Shown piece after piece: positions 1 through 8,105 of a stretch of 64,000 nt of DNA; position 1 is the first letter of the stretch, and the number at the start of each line of letters is the position of its first letter. Source of the DNA: Candidatus Kuenenia stuttgartensis. Lineage in GTDB: Bacteria; Pseudomonadota; Alphaproteobacteria; SMXS01. The position numbers and the translations under genes are program-made. A model generated the notes under the pieces. That model was not told the origin of the DNA. It ran no database searches and saw only the letters and a program-made list of their open reading frames with translations. The stretch lies in assembly GCA_943329845.2 (NCBI GenBank), contig CALQFM020000006.1, positions 25,336 to 89,335 of the forward strand, written 5' to 3'.

Positions 1-2
1 CG

Positions 3-548
3 TGCCCCGACCCCGATATCCTGGTCAACAATTGCGGCGGTCCGAAAGCCGGCAATTTCCGCGACTGGACCCGCGACGACTGGATCGCCGCGCTCGACGC
101 CAACATGCTGAGCGCCATCGACCTGATCAAGTCGACCGTCGACGCCATGATCGCGCGCAGGTTCGGGCGCATCGTCAACATCACGTCGGGCGCGGTGAAG
201 GCGCCGATCGCGCCGCTGGGCCTGTCGAACGGCGCGCGCGCCGGCCTCACCGGCTTCGTCGCCGGCACCTCGCGCCAGCTCGCCGAGCACAACGTGACCA
301 TCAACAATCTGCTGCCCGGCGCCTTCGACACCGACCGCATCCGCGTGCCGGTCCGCGCCAACGCGCAGGCGCAGGGCAAGACCGAGGACGAAGTCATGGC
401 GGCGATGATCGGGCAGATTCCCGCGCGGCGCCTTGGCATCCCGCACGAGTTCGGCGAGGCCTGCGCCTTTCTGTGTTCGGCGCAGGCCGGCTACATCGTC
501 GGCCAGAACTTCCTGATCGACGGCGGGCAGATCAACTCGACGATGTAG
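3..548 (+). CDS. SDR-family protein, 5' end cut by window edge
   Basis: The C-terminal 181 residues of a short-chain dehydrogenase/reductase-like protein, open to the left window edge. The NNCGG motif and the C-terminal LIDGG motif are typical of the fold. The usual YxxxK catalytic motif is not seen: the aligned stretch reads LSNGAR. This matches the FabG-like SDR subgroup known to lack the canonical catalytic tetrad, so the enzymatic role is uncertain. The N-terminal Rossmann glycine motif lies outside the window. The next gene is convergent, 26 bases downstream. Confidence 0.85.
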   Translation, partial: CPDPDILVNNCGGPKAGNFRDWTRDDWIAALDANMLSAIDLIKSTVDAMIARRFGRIVNITSGAVKAPIAPLGLSNGARAGLTGFVAGTSRQLAEHNVTINNLLPGAFDTDRIRVPVRANAQAQGKTEDEVMAAMIGQIPARRLGIPHEFGEACAFLCSAQAGYIVGQNFLIDGGQINSTM

Positions 549-574
549 GCGAGGCCTGTCTTGCGAACCAGGCC

Positions 575-931
575 TTAAGCGTCCTCGAAGAACGTCTTGC
601 GGATGACGCCGCCGGGTTCGTAAACCGACGAATCCCTGCCGATCTCATACATGCGGTTCCACGAACCGGTGGGCTTCAGCGGGCCGAAGATCTGGCGCAT
701 CTGGTTGTAATAGTGATGGGCGAAATGGGCGTGCAGCGAGGCATGGTCCTCCCACAGCTCGTGGATCGTGACGCGGGTCGGCACGCAGGGGTCGGCGGCG
801 AAGCAGTATTCCAGGCAGCCGGGCTCCTCGGTGCGGGTTTTCCACTGCACCGGCGCGCACAGCCGAACGGCCTCGTCGCGCGTGGCCTCGTCGGCGAATT
901 CGATGTGGGCGTGAATGATGATCTGCGGCAT
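575..931 (-). CDS. Antibiotic biosynthesis monooxygenase (ABM) domain protein
   Basis: A 118-residue single-domain protein of the dimeric alpha-beta barrel ABM type. It opens with a beta strand (PQIIIHAHIEF) and carries the family's E-P-G-C-L-E-Y segment followed by an HELWED motif. Small ABM proteins oxidise quinol-like or aromatic substrates without a cofactor, or act as haem-degrading or unknown enzymes; the substrate cannot be told here. I chose the ATG at 931 because GGGGAG sits just upstream; an in-frame ATG ten codons earlier lacks a comparable site. Confidence 0.8.
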   Translation of the reverse strand: MPQIIIHAHIEFADEATRDEAVRLCAPVQWKTRTEEPGCLEYCFAADPCVPTRVTIHELWEDHASLHAHFAHHYYNQMRQIFGPLKPTGSWNRMYEIGRDSSVYEPGGVIRKTFFEDA

Positions 932-1028
932 CTGGTCGGCTCCCCGAGTTTCTTGGAACATTCAGTGGATTAAGCGCACGGCGGCCCAACGCGCAACAGT
1001 TTTGCGCGATGGTCCGCCGTCAAGTGTG

Positions 1029-2057
1029 TCAGGCGTGCTCGGAAACCGGCTTGCGGGTCGAAGCACGCTCGTCGGCCGGATCGCGGGTCCAGCGGTTGTG
1101 CGACGGACCCTCGCGGCCACGCGCCGCGCCCTTGTGCTCGGGATAGACCGTCGCGGTATAGAAGTCGCCGTGATCGTCGACCGCGAGCTGGTGAATGTAG
1201 ATCGCCAGGTTCTCGTGCCGCTCGAGGATCTCGAACGTGGTGGCGTCCATCACCACCAGGTCGTGGTACTCGTCGCTGGCATAGATGCGGTTGCCCTTGA
1301 CCAGCAGGCTGAGCGGCGTGATGTGCGTCCACTCCTCGAGGAAATTGCCATCCGGGTCGAACACCTGGATGCGGCTCTTGCGATCCGGATCCTTCACCTT
1401 GCGTTCCTCGGCGATCTGGCCGGGCACGGTCATGTAGGCATGCATGTCGCCGCCCCGGAAATCGACCACCAGAAGCCGTCCGTCCGGCGTCTGCGCCACG
1501 GCATGCGGCGAGTTGAACTGGCCCGGCGCGTTGCCCCAGCCACCGATCTCCTTGATGTACTCGCCTTCGGGCGTGTACCAGATCATGCGGGCGTTCCAGT
1601 AGCCGTCGGTGACGACGATGTTGCCGTTCTTCTGCACCTCGACGCCGGTCGGGCCGTTGAACAGGTAGGGCTCGTTGCCCGGCTTGCCCAGCGTGCCCAG
1701 GCTCAGCACCAGCTTGCCGTCCTTGGTGTACTTCTTGACCATGTGGCCGTCGCGGTCGACGGTCCAGATATGGCCGTCGATGAAATAGATGGTGTGCGCG
1801 CCCAGCGCGAAGCCCGGCTCGTCCGACGGCCCCCATTTTCCCAGGTAGTTGCCGTCCCGGTCGAACATGGAGACGCTGCTCTTGCCCATCTTGGCGGTCA
1901 TCGCCAGCGGGTGCGCGGCCCAGTGCTCCAGGTCGCGGGTGAACAGATAGATGACGCCGTCGTCGTCGACGGTCACGCCCGAGCCCATCTCGAAGATCAT
2001 GTCCTCGGGATATTTCGGCCATTCCGGCACCCGCCGGTAGAACTTGTTGTCGCTCAT
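1029..2057 (-). CDS. NHL-repeat / six-bladed beta-propeller protein
   Basis: A 342-residue protein made of repeated blades, each with a D-x-D-G-N or D-G motif followed by hydrophobic strands (for example FDRDGNYLGKW and FDPDGNFLEEW). This is the NHL/6-bladed propeller fold related to peptidyl-alpha-hydroxyglycine lyase. There is no signal peptide from the chosen start. That ATG at 2057 follows GGGGAAG; the frame stays open 39 codons upstream, but that extension is arginine-rich and looks non-coding. Propellers of this class act as lactonases, lyases or binding proteins; the ligand is unknown. It is divergent from the cupin gene at 2321. Confidence 0.8.
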   Translation of the reverse strand: MSDNKFYRRVPEWPKYPEDMIFEMGSGVTVDDDGVIYLFTRDLEHWAAHPLAMTAKMGKSSVSMFDRDGNYLGKWGPSDEPGFALGAHTIYFIDGHIWTVDRDGHMVKKYTKDGKLVLSLGTLGKPGNEPYLFNGPTGVEVQKNGNIVVTDGYWNARMIWYTPEGEYIKEIGGWGNAPGQFNSPHAVAQTPDGRLLVVDFRGGDMHAYMTVPGQIAEERKVKDPDRKSRIQVFDPDGNFLEEWTHITPLSLLVKGNRIYASDEYHDLVVMDATTFEILERHENLAIYIHQLAVDDHGDFYTATVYPEHKGAARGREGPSHNRWTRDPADERASTRKPVSEHA

Positions 2058-2320
2058 TTCGCTTCCCCGTTTTCTGGCGTCCGGTCGCTCGCTCGCGGCT
2101 GTCCGGCCACGGCGGTTTCCTGACGGTTCGTCCCCATTGTAACGTGTCTGTGCATTCCGCGACAGACACTGCATTCACCGGTGCTGAATCCTCCCGACAC
2201 CTCCGAACGGCAAGAAGCCTATCGCGAATCTTGACCGCGGGCACAGACGGATCGAGCGGGCGCTTTATTAAATTCCCGAACCGGCGGATGCTGGTTCGTC
2301 AGGATTGATGGGAGGCGGGG

Positions 2321-2641
2321 ATGGCCGACGTTGCGACGAAGAAGCTGCTGGAGAACGACAAGGTCATTGTCTGGGAACTGCTGCTCGAGCCCGGCGAAAG
2401 CACCGGCGTCCATCGCCACGAGATGGACTACATCATCCACGTGATCGAGGGATCGACGCTGCGGGCGACCGACGGCAATGGCGGAAACCCGGCCGAAGTG
2501 ACCCTCAAGGCGGACGACACCTATTTTTTCGAGGTCAGCGACGGCATCGCCACATCCGGCCCGTTGCGCACCACGGCCACCCATGACGCAATGAATGTCG
2601 GCACCGGCCGCTACCGGGAAATCATGGTCGAACTCAAGTAG
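2321..2641 (+). CDS. Cupin-domain protein
   Basis: A 106-residue single-domain cupin. Cupin motif 1 is visible as G-V-H-R-H-E at residues 29-34 with a further histidine at 40, the likely metal ligands H31, H33 and H40. The start is preceded by a strong GGAGGCGGGG. Small cupins of this type are dioxygenases, isomerases or ligand-binding proteins; nothing here fixes the substrate. A VOC-family gene follows 76 bases downstream on the same strand, so the two may be co-transcribed. Confidence 0.8.
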   Translation: MADVATKKLLENDKVIVWELLLEPGESTGVHRHEMDYIIHVIEGSTLRATDGNGGNPAEVTLKADDTYFFEVSDGIATSGPLRTTATHDAMNVGTGRYREIMVELK

Positions 2642-2717
2642 ATGTCATCCGCCATCCGTTGACATCGACCGCGGCGATGCCGATGCTCCGCGAGGCAATT
2701 CAGGGAGGATTCACATC

Positions 2718-3089
2718 ATGGCCAAGCTCGGCTACTGCACCGTCGGCTCGAACCGTCTGGAGGACGCCAAGGCGTTCTACGATGCGCTGCTCGGCACCAT
2801 CGGCATGAAGCCGCGATTCGAGCATCCGTCGGGCGGGCGGCTCTATGCGGGCGAAGCCGGCATGTTCGGCGTGCTCGGGCCGTTCGACAAGCAGCCGGCG
2901 ACGGTAGGCAACGGCTCCATGGTGGGCTTCAGCTTCGATTCGCCCGCCGAGGTGGATGCGTTCTACGCCAAGGCCATCGAACTGGGCGCCACCGACGAGG
3001 GCGCGCCCGGCGAACGTGCGCCCGGCGTCTACTTCTCCTATTTCCGCGACCTCGACGGCAACAAGTTCTGCGCTTTCAAGTTCGGCTGA
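2718..3089 (+). CDS. VOC-family (glyoxalase/bleomycin-resistance fold) protein
   Basis: A 123-residue vicinal oxygen chelate protein. The N-terminal strand (GYCTVGSNRLEDAKAFYD) and the C-terminal F-R-D-L-D-G-N-K-F motif are characteristic of the paired beta-alpha-beta-beta-beta fold. The ATG at 2718 has AGGGAGG ten bases upstream. Many such proteins are metal-dependent lyases or dioxygenases, but small single-domain ones are often uncharacterised; the substrate is not known. Confidence 0.85.
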   Translation: MAKLGYCTVGSNRLEDAKAFYDALLGTIGMKPRFEHPSGGRLYAGEAGMFGVLGPFDKQPATVGNGSMVGFSFDSPAEVDAFYAKAIELGATDEGAPGERAPGVYFSYFRDLDGNKFCAFKFG

Positions 3090-3179
3090 TCCAACCCGGC
3101 GCCTGATCCGCCGGTCATTTGGCGGTCTTTGATCGACCATGCTTGGCGCGTGGCATGACGGCATGCCGGGCCAAGAAAT

Positions 3180-3240
3180 TTAAATTTGTGTAAAATTAAA
3201 AATATAAATTGTGCGAACTCAGAATTAATTGCATAAAGGT
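3180..3240. other. AT-rich intergenic patch
   Basis: A run of about 60 bases that is mostly A and T inside otherwise GC-rich DNA, between the VOC gene and the LD-transpeptidase-like gene. It contains several TATAA/TAAAAT-like hexamers and probably holds the promoter of the downstream gene; no single site stands out. Confidence 0.4.
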
Positions 3241-3317
3241 CGCCGAGGCCACCACGGTGGCGCCTGTGCGGACCACCCGGACAGGGCTGAGGGGGAAGTT
3301 TATCGTTCCGGCTGACC

Positions 3318-4211
3318 ATGTCAGGCGGCCAATACCGGGCGGCCATGCCGGGCGCCCTGACAGCTGACCCGCACTTAAAGGACATCCTCATCTTCATCGC
3401 ATCCACTGCCCTCTTGGCGGGACGGCCTTCTGCTGCCCATGGTGCAGAGCCGCCCGACCAACGCACTGTCAAATGGACCAGGACGCTGCTTGCGACCCTC
3501 TGCCTTGTCGTGCTGGCCGCGGGCCTGCCGTCCGGCCCGGTAGTCGCCAGGGAGGCGGAGGCGTCAGGACACGCCGGGATCCGATCGTTTCCGAGGCTCC
3601 CCAGCGCCGGATCGTTGCCGGGCCGACATCGGCGGGAGGCGGATTTCGCCGGTGCCGGCGCGTCCTCGGATGTACGGAGCATGGCGGACTGGGTCATGGC
3701 GTCGGGCGACAGCGAAGCCCTGCCTTTCGCCATCGTCGACAAGGTAACCGCCCTGCTGTTCGTGTTCGACAGCCGCGGGTCGCTGCAGGGGTCATCGCCA
3801 GTGCTGATCGGTCTTGCGCGGGGCGATGTGGAGGTTCCCGGCCTGGGCGACCGCAAGCTGTCCGAGATCCGCCCGCAAGAGCGAATTACGCCGGCCGGCC
3901 GCTTCGTAGCGTCGATCGGCCGGAACCTGACAGGTGACGTGCTCTGGGTGGACTACGACGCCGCTCTTTCGGTGCATCAGGTCGCCGCGAACGATCCGGG
4001 CGCCAGCCGCCTCCGACGCCTCGCGAGTGAGACCCCGCTGGACAACCGGGTGTCCCATGGCTGCGTGGTTGTGCCGGCGGGCTTCTTCGACAACGTCGTG
4101 AAGCCGGCCTTCAGCGGGACCGACGGTCTCGTCTACATTCTGCCGGAGGTCAAATCCATCGGTGAGGTTTTCACCGGCTATGACGGCGAGCGGCAGGCCG
4201 GGCTGAGATAG
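3318..4211 (+). CDS. L,D-transpeptidase-like (YkuD-type) secreted protein
   Basis: A protein of up to 297 residues with a hydrophobic export segment around residues 54-74. Its C-terminal half carries the L,D-transpeptidase signature: a histidine (H221 region, LSVHQ) followed about 25 residues later by S-H-G-C at 246-249, with C249 as the likely nucleophile. Such enzymes form 3-3 peptidoglycan cross-links or anchor proteins to peptidoglycan in the periplasm. The asparagine and arginine that usually follow HGC are replaced by VVV, so activity is not certain. The start is unclear: no strong ribosome site precedes 3318 or the in-frame ATG at 3348, and the N-terminal 50 residues resist interpretation. 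Confidence 0.65.
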   Translation: MSGGQYRAAMPGALTADPHLKDILIFIASTALLAGRPSAAHGAEPPDQRTVKWTRTLLATLCLVVLAAGLPSGPVVAREAEASGHAGIRSFPRLPSAGSLPGRHRREADFAGAGASSDVRSMADWVMASGDSEALPFAIVDKVTALLFVFDSRGSLQGSSPVLIGLARGDVEVPGLGDRKLSEIRPQERITPAGRFVASIGRNLTGDVLWVDYDAALSVHQVAANDPGASRLRRLASETPLDNRVSHGCVVVPAGFFDNVVKPAFSGTDGLVYILPEVKSIGEVFTGYDGERQAGLR

Positions 4212-4282
4212 GCACAGGCCACGGCGCCGATTGCCGCACTCGCCGTGGCGGTCTAGGCTGATGCCAAACCGGGGAGGGTTAC

Positions 4283-5218
4283 ATGAGCCGTGTGGATTTC
4301 GATCGTCTTGCGGAAAGGCTTCGCAACTGGGGGCGATGGGGCGACGACGACCAGCGCGGCACGCTCAACCATATCGGGCCCGAGGCGCTGAAGAACGCCG
4401 CGGCAACCGTGCAGTCGGGCAAGCTGTTCAATCTGGGCCTGAACTTCGACAAGGACGGGCCGCAGCTCGGCGCCGGGCGCTTCAACCCGAAGCTCTATCC
4501 CACCGACCTGTTCACGCCGCTCAACCCGGCCCATCCCAGCGCCCGCTATTCGGACGACGTCATCCACATGCCGTTGCAGGCGGCGACCCAGTGGGATGCG
4601 CTCGCCCATGTCCACTATGACGGCGTGCTGTACAACAACTGCAAGGCCTGCGACACGCTTAGCGTGAAGGGCGCGTCGCGCCTCGGCATCGAGCACCTGG
4701 CAACGCCGGGTATCATGTCGCGCGGCGTCCTGCTGGACATCCTGCGCCTGAAGCGCGCCGAGCGGCTGCCGGACGACTACGCCATCACCGTCGACGACTT
4801 GAATGCCGCCTGCGCGGCGCAGGGCGTGACGATGATGCAAGGCGACATCGTCCTGATCCGTACCGGCCACATCCAGCGCTTCACACTGGAGCGCGACCGG
4901 GCGGCGTTCAACGGCACCCAGCCGGGCCTTAGCCCGGCCTGCGCCGAATGGGTGCACGACCATTCGCTGGCAGCGGTCTGCGCCGACAACCTGGCCGTGG
5001 AGGTGATGTCGCCGGCGGCCTGGCAGTCGGAGATGCCGCTCCAGTTCCACATGCTTTGCCTGCGGGACATGGGTTGCCCGTTGGGCGAGATGTTCAACCT
5101 GGACGCGCTGGCAGCCGACTGCGCCGATGACGGCCGCTACACCTTCCTGCTGTCGGCGCCGCCGATCCCGTTCACCAACGCGGTCGGCTCGCCGGTCAAT
5201 CCGCTGGCGCTCAAGTAG
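4283..5218 (+). CDS. Cyclase-family (KynB-like) metal-dependent hydrolase
   Basis: A 311-residue member of the cyclase superfamily (PF04199), which includes arylformamidase and isatin hydrolase. The region T-Q-W-D-A-L-A-H-V-H-Y-D-G is in place of the HxGTHxDxP metal motif of short members, as in the longer subfamily. The C-terminal SAPPIPFTNAVGSPVNPLAL stretch is typical of this group. The ATG at 4283 follows GGGGAGGG. A hydrolase of a cyclic amide or lactone fits the catabolic setting; the substrate is unknown. Confidence 0.85.
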   Translation: MSRVDFDRLAERLRNWGRWGDDDQRGTLNHIGPEALKNAAATVQSGKLFNLGLNFDKDGPQLGAGRFNPKLYPTDLFTPLNPAHPSARYSDDVIHMPLQAATQWDALAHVHYDGVLYNNCKACDTLSVKGASRLGIEHLATPGIMSRGVLLDILRLKRAERLPDDYAITVDDLNAACAAQGVTMMQGDIVLIRTGHIQRFTLERDRAAFNGTQPGLSPACAEWVHDHSLAAVCADNLAVEVMSPAAWQSEMPLQFHMLCLRDMGCPLGEMFNLDALAADCADDGRYTFLLSAPPIPFTNAVGSPVNPLALK

Positions 5219-5450
5219 GGTATAGCCCGCAGACCACCATCTGGTCTCCACGGGCATGGCGGGGTTGCGCAACCGGCTGGAAGATTTCTGTCTCGGCGCT
5301 GTATCATGTACAAGACTTGGCGGCCGACAAGTCCGGGCCAACTTCCGGCATACTCATGGTAACCTTGTGGGTGAGCGGGTTGGCGCAGGCCAGGTCGGCA
5401 TCTTCAACCTGCGTCCCCCGGGCGCGTACAGGCACCTTTAGGGACGCTCC

Positions 5451-6419
5451 ATGGCTTCTGGTCTTGCCGCATTGCTGGATGATATCGCGGGAATCGCCAA
5501 GATCGCCGCCGCCTCGATCGACGACGTGGGCATGGCCGCCGGCAAGGCCGGCAGCAAGGCCGTCGGCGTGGTGGTCGACGACACCGCCGTCACCCCCGGC
5601 TACGCCATGGGCTTCACCCCGGACCGCGAGCTGCCGATCATCTGGAAGATCGCCCGCGGGTCGTTCCGCAACAAGCTGCTGTTCCTGCTGCCGGGCGCGA
5701 TTGCGCTCAGCGCCTTCGCCCCGTGGGCGGTGACGCCGCTGCTGATGACCGGCGGCGCCTATCTGTGCTTCGAGGCCACCGAGAAGATCATCGAGGCCTT
5801 GGGGCAGCATGACGAGCACGAGGATCTGGAGGAGCTGGCGCTCAGCTCGGCCGACCTGGAGGCCGCGAAGGTAGCGGGCGCGGTTCGCACCGATTTCATC
5901 CTGTCGGCCGAGATCATGGCCATCGCGCTGGCCGACGTGTCAGACCAGCCGCTCGCCATCCAGGCGGCGGCGCTGGCCGTGGTGGGCGTGCTGATCACGG
6001 TTGCGGTCTACGGGGTGGTGGGGCTCATCGTGAAGATGGACGACATCGGCCTGCATCTGGCGCGACAGGGCCAGCCGTTGCTGCGCCGGCTGGGCCGCAT
6101 GCTGCTGCATGCCATGCCGCCGCTGCTGCGTGGGCTTACCATCGTCGGCACTGCCGCCATGCTGTGGGTCGGCGGCGGCATTTTGGTCCACGGTCTGGAG
6201 CACTTCCACCTGGACGCGGTCCCGAGCCTGGTGGAAGGGTTCTCCCACTGGGCAGGGCGGGTTCCGGTGGTCGGCGCGGTCACCGAATGGCTGGGCTTCG
6301 CGGTCGGCTCGGCCGTCGTCGGCTTTCTGATCGGCGGCGTGATCGTTGCCGTGGTGCATTTTCTCCCGCGCCGCGGCAAAAAGGATCATGCCGCACCGCA
6401 GCCGCCCGACGCTACCTGA
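5451..6419 (+). CDS. DUF808 inner-membrane protein (YedI-like)
   Basis: A 322-residue DUF808 protein. The N-terminus (ASGLAALLDDIAGIAKIAAA) and the DDTAVTPGYAMGF segment are hallmarks of the family, followed by about five hydrophobic segments (near residues 80-105, 165-190, 215-250, 275-305). The family is widespread and without assigned function. The C-terminal tail is basic and cytoplasmic. The gene converges with the small secreted protein at 6412, overlapping it by eight bases. Confidence 0.9.
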   Translation: MASGLAALLDDIAGIAKIAAASIDDVGMAAGKAGSKAVGVVVDDTAVTPGYAMGFTPDRELPIIWKIARGSFRNKLLFLLPGAIALSAFAPWAVTPLLMTGGAYLCFEATEKIIEALGQHDEHEDLEELALSSADLEAAKVAGAVRTDFILSAEIMAIALADVSDQPLAIQAAALAVVGVLITVAVYGVVGLIVKMDDIGLHLARQGQPLLRRLGRMLLHAMPPLLRGLTIVGTAAMLWVGGGILVHGLEHFHLDAVPSLVEGFSHWAGRVPVVGAVTEWLGFAVGSAVVGFLIGGVIVAVVHFLPRRGKKDHAAPQPPDAT

Positions 6420-6693
6420 GCGTCGCGGGCCGGCCGGTGACGTTGGTATAGGCCGCCGGCACGATGGGGGTGGGTGGGCCACCCGCGTCGCGAGCCGTCT
6501 CCGAGTATTCGTCCGTCGGCTCGTTGGGCGAAGTCCAGGGTGGGGTCGAAGAATTGGCAGGTGCGGACGCGCTGGCCGTTGGCACCGGATCGACCGCCGC
6601 TTCTTCCGAATTCCCGAGGGTGTCCTGCGCGATGGCTGGTGCCGCCGCCGCAAGCGCCATGGCCAGCGAAAATGCAATTCCGGTCGTTTTCAA
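6412..6693 (-). CDS. Small secreted hypothetical protein (TTG start)
   Basis: A 93-residue protein with a clear signal peptide (KTTGIAFSLAMALAAAAP, cleavage after AIA) and a low-complexity, Pro/Ser/Thr-rich mature part. I place the start at a TTG at 6693 because GGGAGAG lies six bases upstream and the signal peptide then begins directly with MKTTG; the ATG eight codons earlier would put charged residues and a Trp ahead of it. No known family. Its 3' end overlaps that of the DUF808 gene. Confidence 0.55.
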   Translation of the reverse strand: MKTTGIAFSLAMALAAAAPAIAQDTLGNSEEAAVDPVPTASASAPANSSTPPWTSPNEPTDEYSETARDAGGPPTPIVPAAYTNVTGRPATLR

Positions 6694-6783
6694 GTTTCTC
6701 TCCCAAGCCCGGGGCATTGCGCCCCTTCCACGATCAACGCGCCGCGCGTCATTTCATTCCCGCGCCAACGCGTTTTGCGGCGA

Positions 6784-7926
6784 TCAGTTGATGACGGCGC
6801 GCCGCCGGGGCGTGCCGCTGATGTATTCGTGCAGCGGGTTGAGCGACGGGATGTGGCTGAAGATGACGTTCATCACCACCGTCATCGGCACTGCCATCAG
6901 CGCGCCGGGTATGCCCCATAGCCAGGTCCAGATCACCACCGAGAAGAACATGATGATCGGGTTGATGGTGAAACGGCGGCCCAGCAGGCTGGGCGTGATG
7001 AAGCTGCCTTCCAGCACGTGCGAGACGAAGTAGACCAGCGGCACCAGCAGCGTTTGCTCGGCGTCCGGGAATTGCATCAGCGCGGCGGCGGTGGTCAGCG
7101 CGATGCCGACCACGGCGCCGATATAGGGGATGAAGTTGAGCACCGCGACGACCATGGCCCAGAACAGGGCGTTCTCCAGCCCCAGGAGGTACAGGCCGGC
7201 GCCCACCACCGCGCCCATCGCCACATTGATGGCGGTGATGGTGAGCAGATAGGACGAGACCTCGCGCTCGATGGTGCTGATGATCGAGACAACGGCGCGC
7301 TTGTCGCGGAACGTCGGCATGAGCCGGACGGTCTTCTCCTTGAACATGTCGCCGGCGGCCAGCAGGAAATACAGCAGCACCAGCATCATGAACAGGCTGA
7401 CGCCGATGTGCTGGATGCCGGTGAGCAGGCGGCCCATCACCGGCGTGGCGGCCGGCGCGAAGGTGGTGCGCGGTTTCTTCTCGATGGTTGCGATCCGGGC
7501 TACCTCGTTGGAGGCCTTCTCGAGACTGGCGAAGGAGTCGATCACCGGCCTGAACTTGTCGCGAACCTGGCTGCTGACGGACGGCGCCCGGTCGATCCAT
7601 TGCAGCGCCGGCGTGCTGAAGGCGACCACCGCCAGCGCGGCGACCGATACGAGCGCGACCAGCGCCAGCGCCGCCATCAGCGGCGCCGGCACGCCCTTCC
7701 GGACCAGCGAACGCTGCAGCGGCGCGAGCGCGAAGCCAACGAGCAGCGCGGCGGCCAGCGGAATGAGGACGGTCGAGGCGAAATAGAGGCAGACGATCAG
7801 CAGGATGATGAACATCCCGACCATGCTCGCATGCGCCCAGGTCCGCAGCTTGTCGGGCGGCGGTGGCTCGACCGATTCGACCATAACGACCGGCTGGGTG
7901 TCGTTCACTTGAAGGAAGGTTTGCAT
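6784..7926 (-). CDS. AI-2E family transporter (PerM-like)
   Basis: A 380-residue membrane protein of the AI-2 exporter/PerM family (PF01594). Hydrophobic pairs occur near residues 37-75 and 85-105, a large soluble loop lies around 110-175, and further segments follow to residue 345. The conserved FIPYIGAVVG and GRRFTINPIIMFFSVV-type motifs are present. The family exports small molecules or ions; in some species it is tied to autoinducer-2 or Na+/H+ exchange. It is divergent from the flavoenzyme at 8106. Confidence 0.9.
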   Translation of the reverse strand: MQTFLQVNDTQPVVMVESVEPPPPDKLRTWAHASMVGMFIILLIVCLYFASTVLIPLAAALLVGFALAPLQRSLVRKGVPAPLMAALALVALVSVAALAVVAFSTPALQWIDRAPSVSSQVRDKFRPVIDSFASLEKASNEVARIATIEKKPRTTFAPAATPVMGRLLTGIQHIGVSLFMMLVLLYFLLAAGDMFKEKTVRLMPTFRDKRAVVSIISTIEREVSSYLLTITAINVAMGAVVGAGLYLLGLENALFWAMVVAVLNFIPYIGAVVGIALTTAAALMQFPDAEQTLLVPLVYFVSHVLEGSFITPSLLGRRFTINPIIMFFSVVIWTWLWGIPGALMAVPMTVVMNVIFSHIPSLNPLHEYISGTPRRRAVIN

Positions 7927-8105
7927 GGAGCCACCTTGACGCGACGCTGCGGTAACGGAACGCAGGGCGCCGAGTTCCTGTGTGGTTGGCGCGATTGCCT
8001 AGTATTTTCGGGCACTGTGGCTTTGCCGCCACCGGCATTCCCCATTAACACCCGCCAAACCAGCGCCTATGCTGAATCGGCGTTGGTGAAGCGGGAGGAA
8101 ATGTC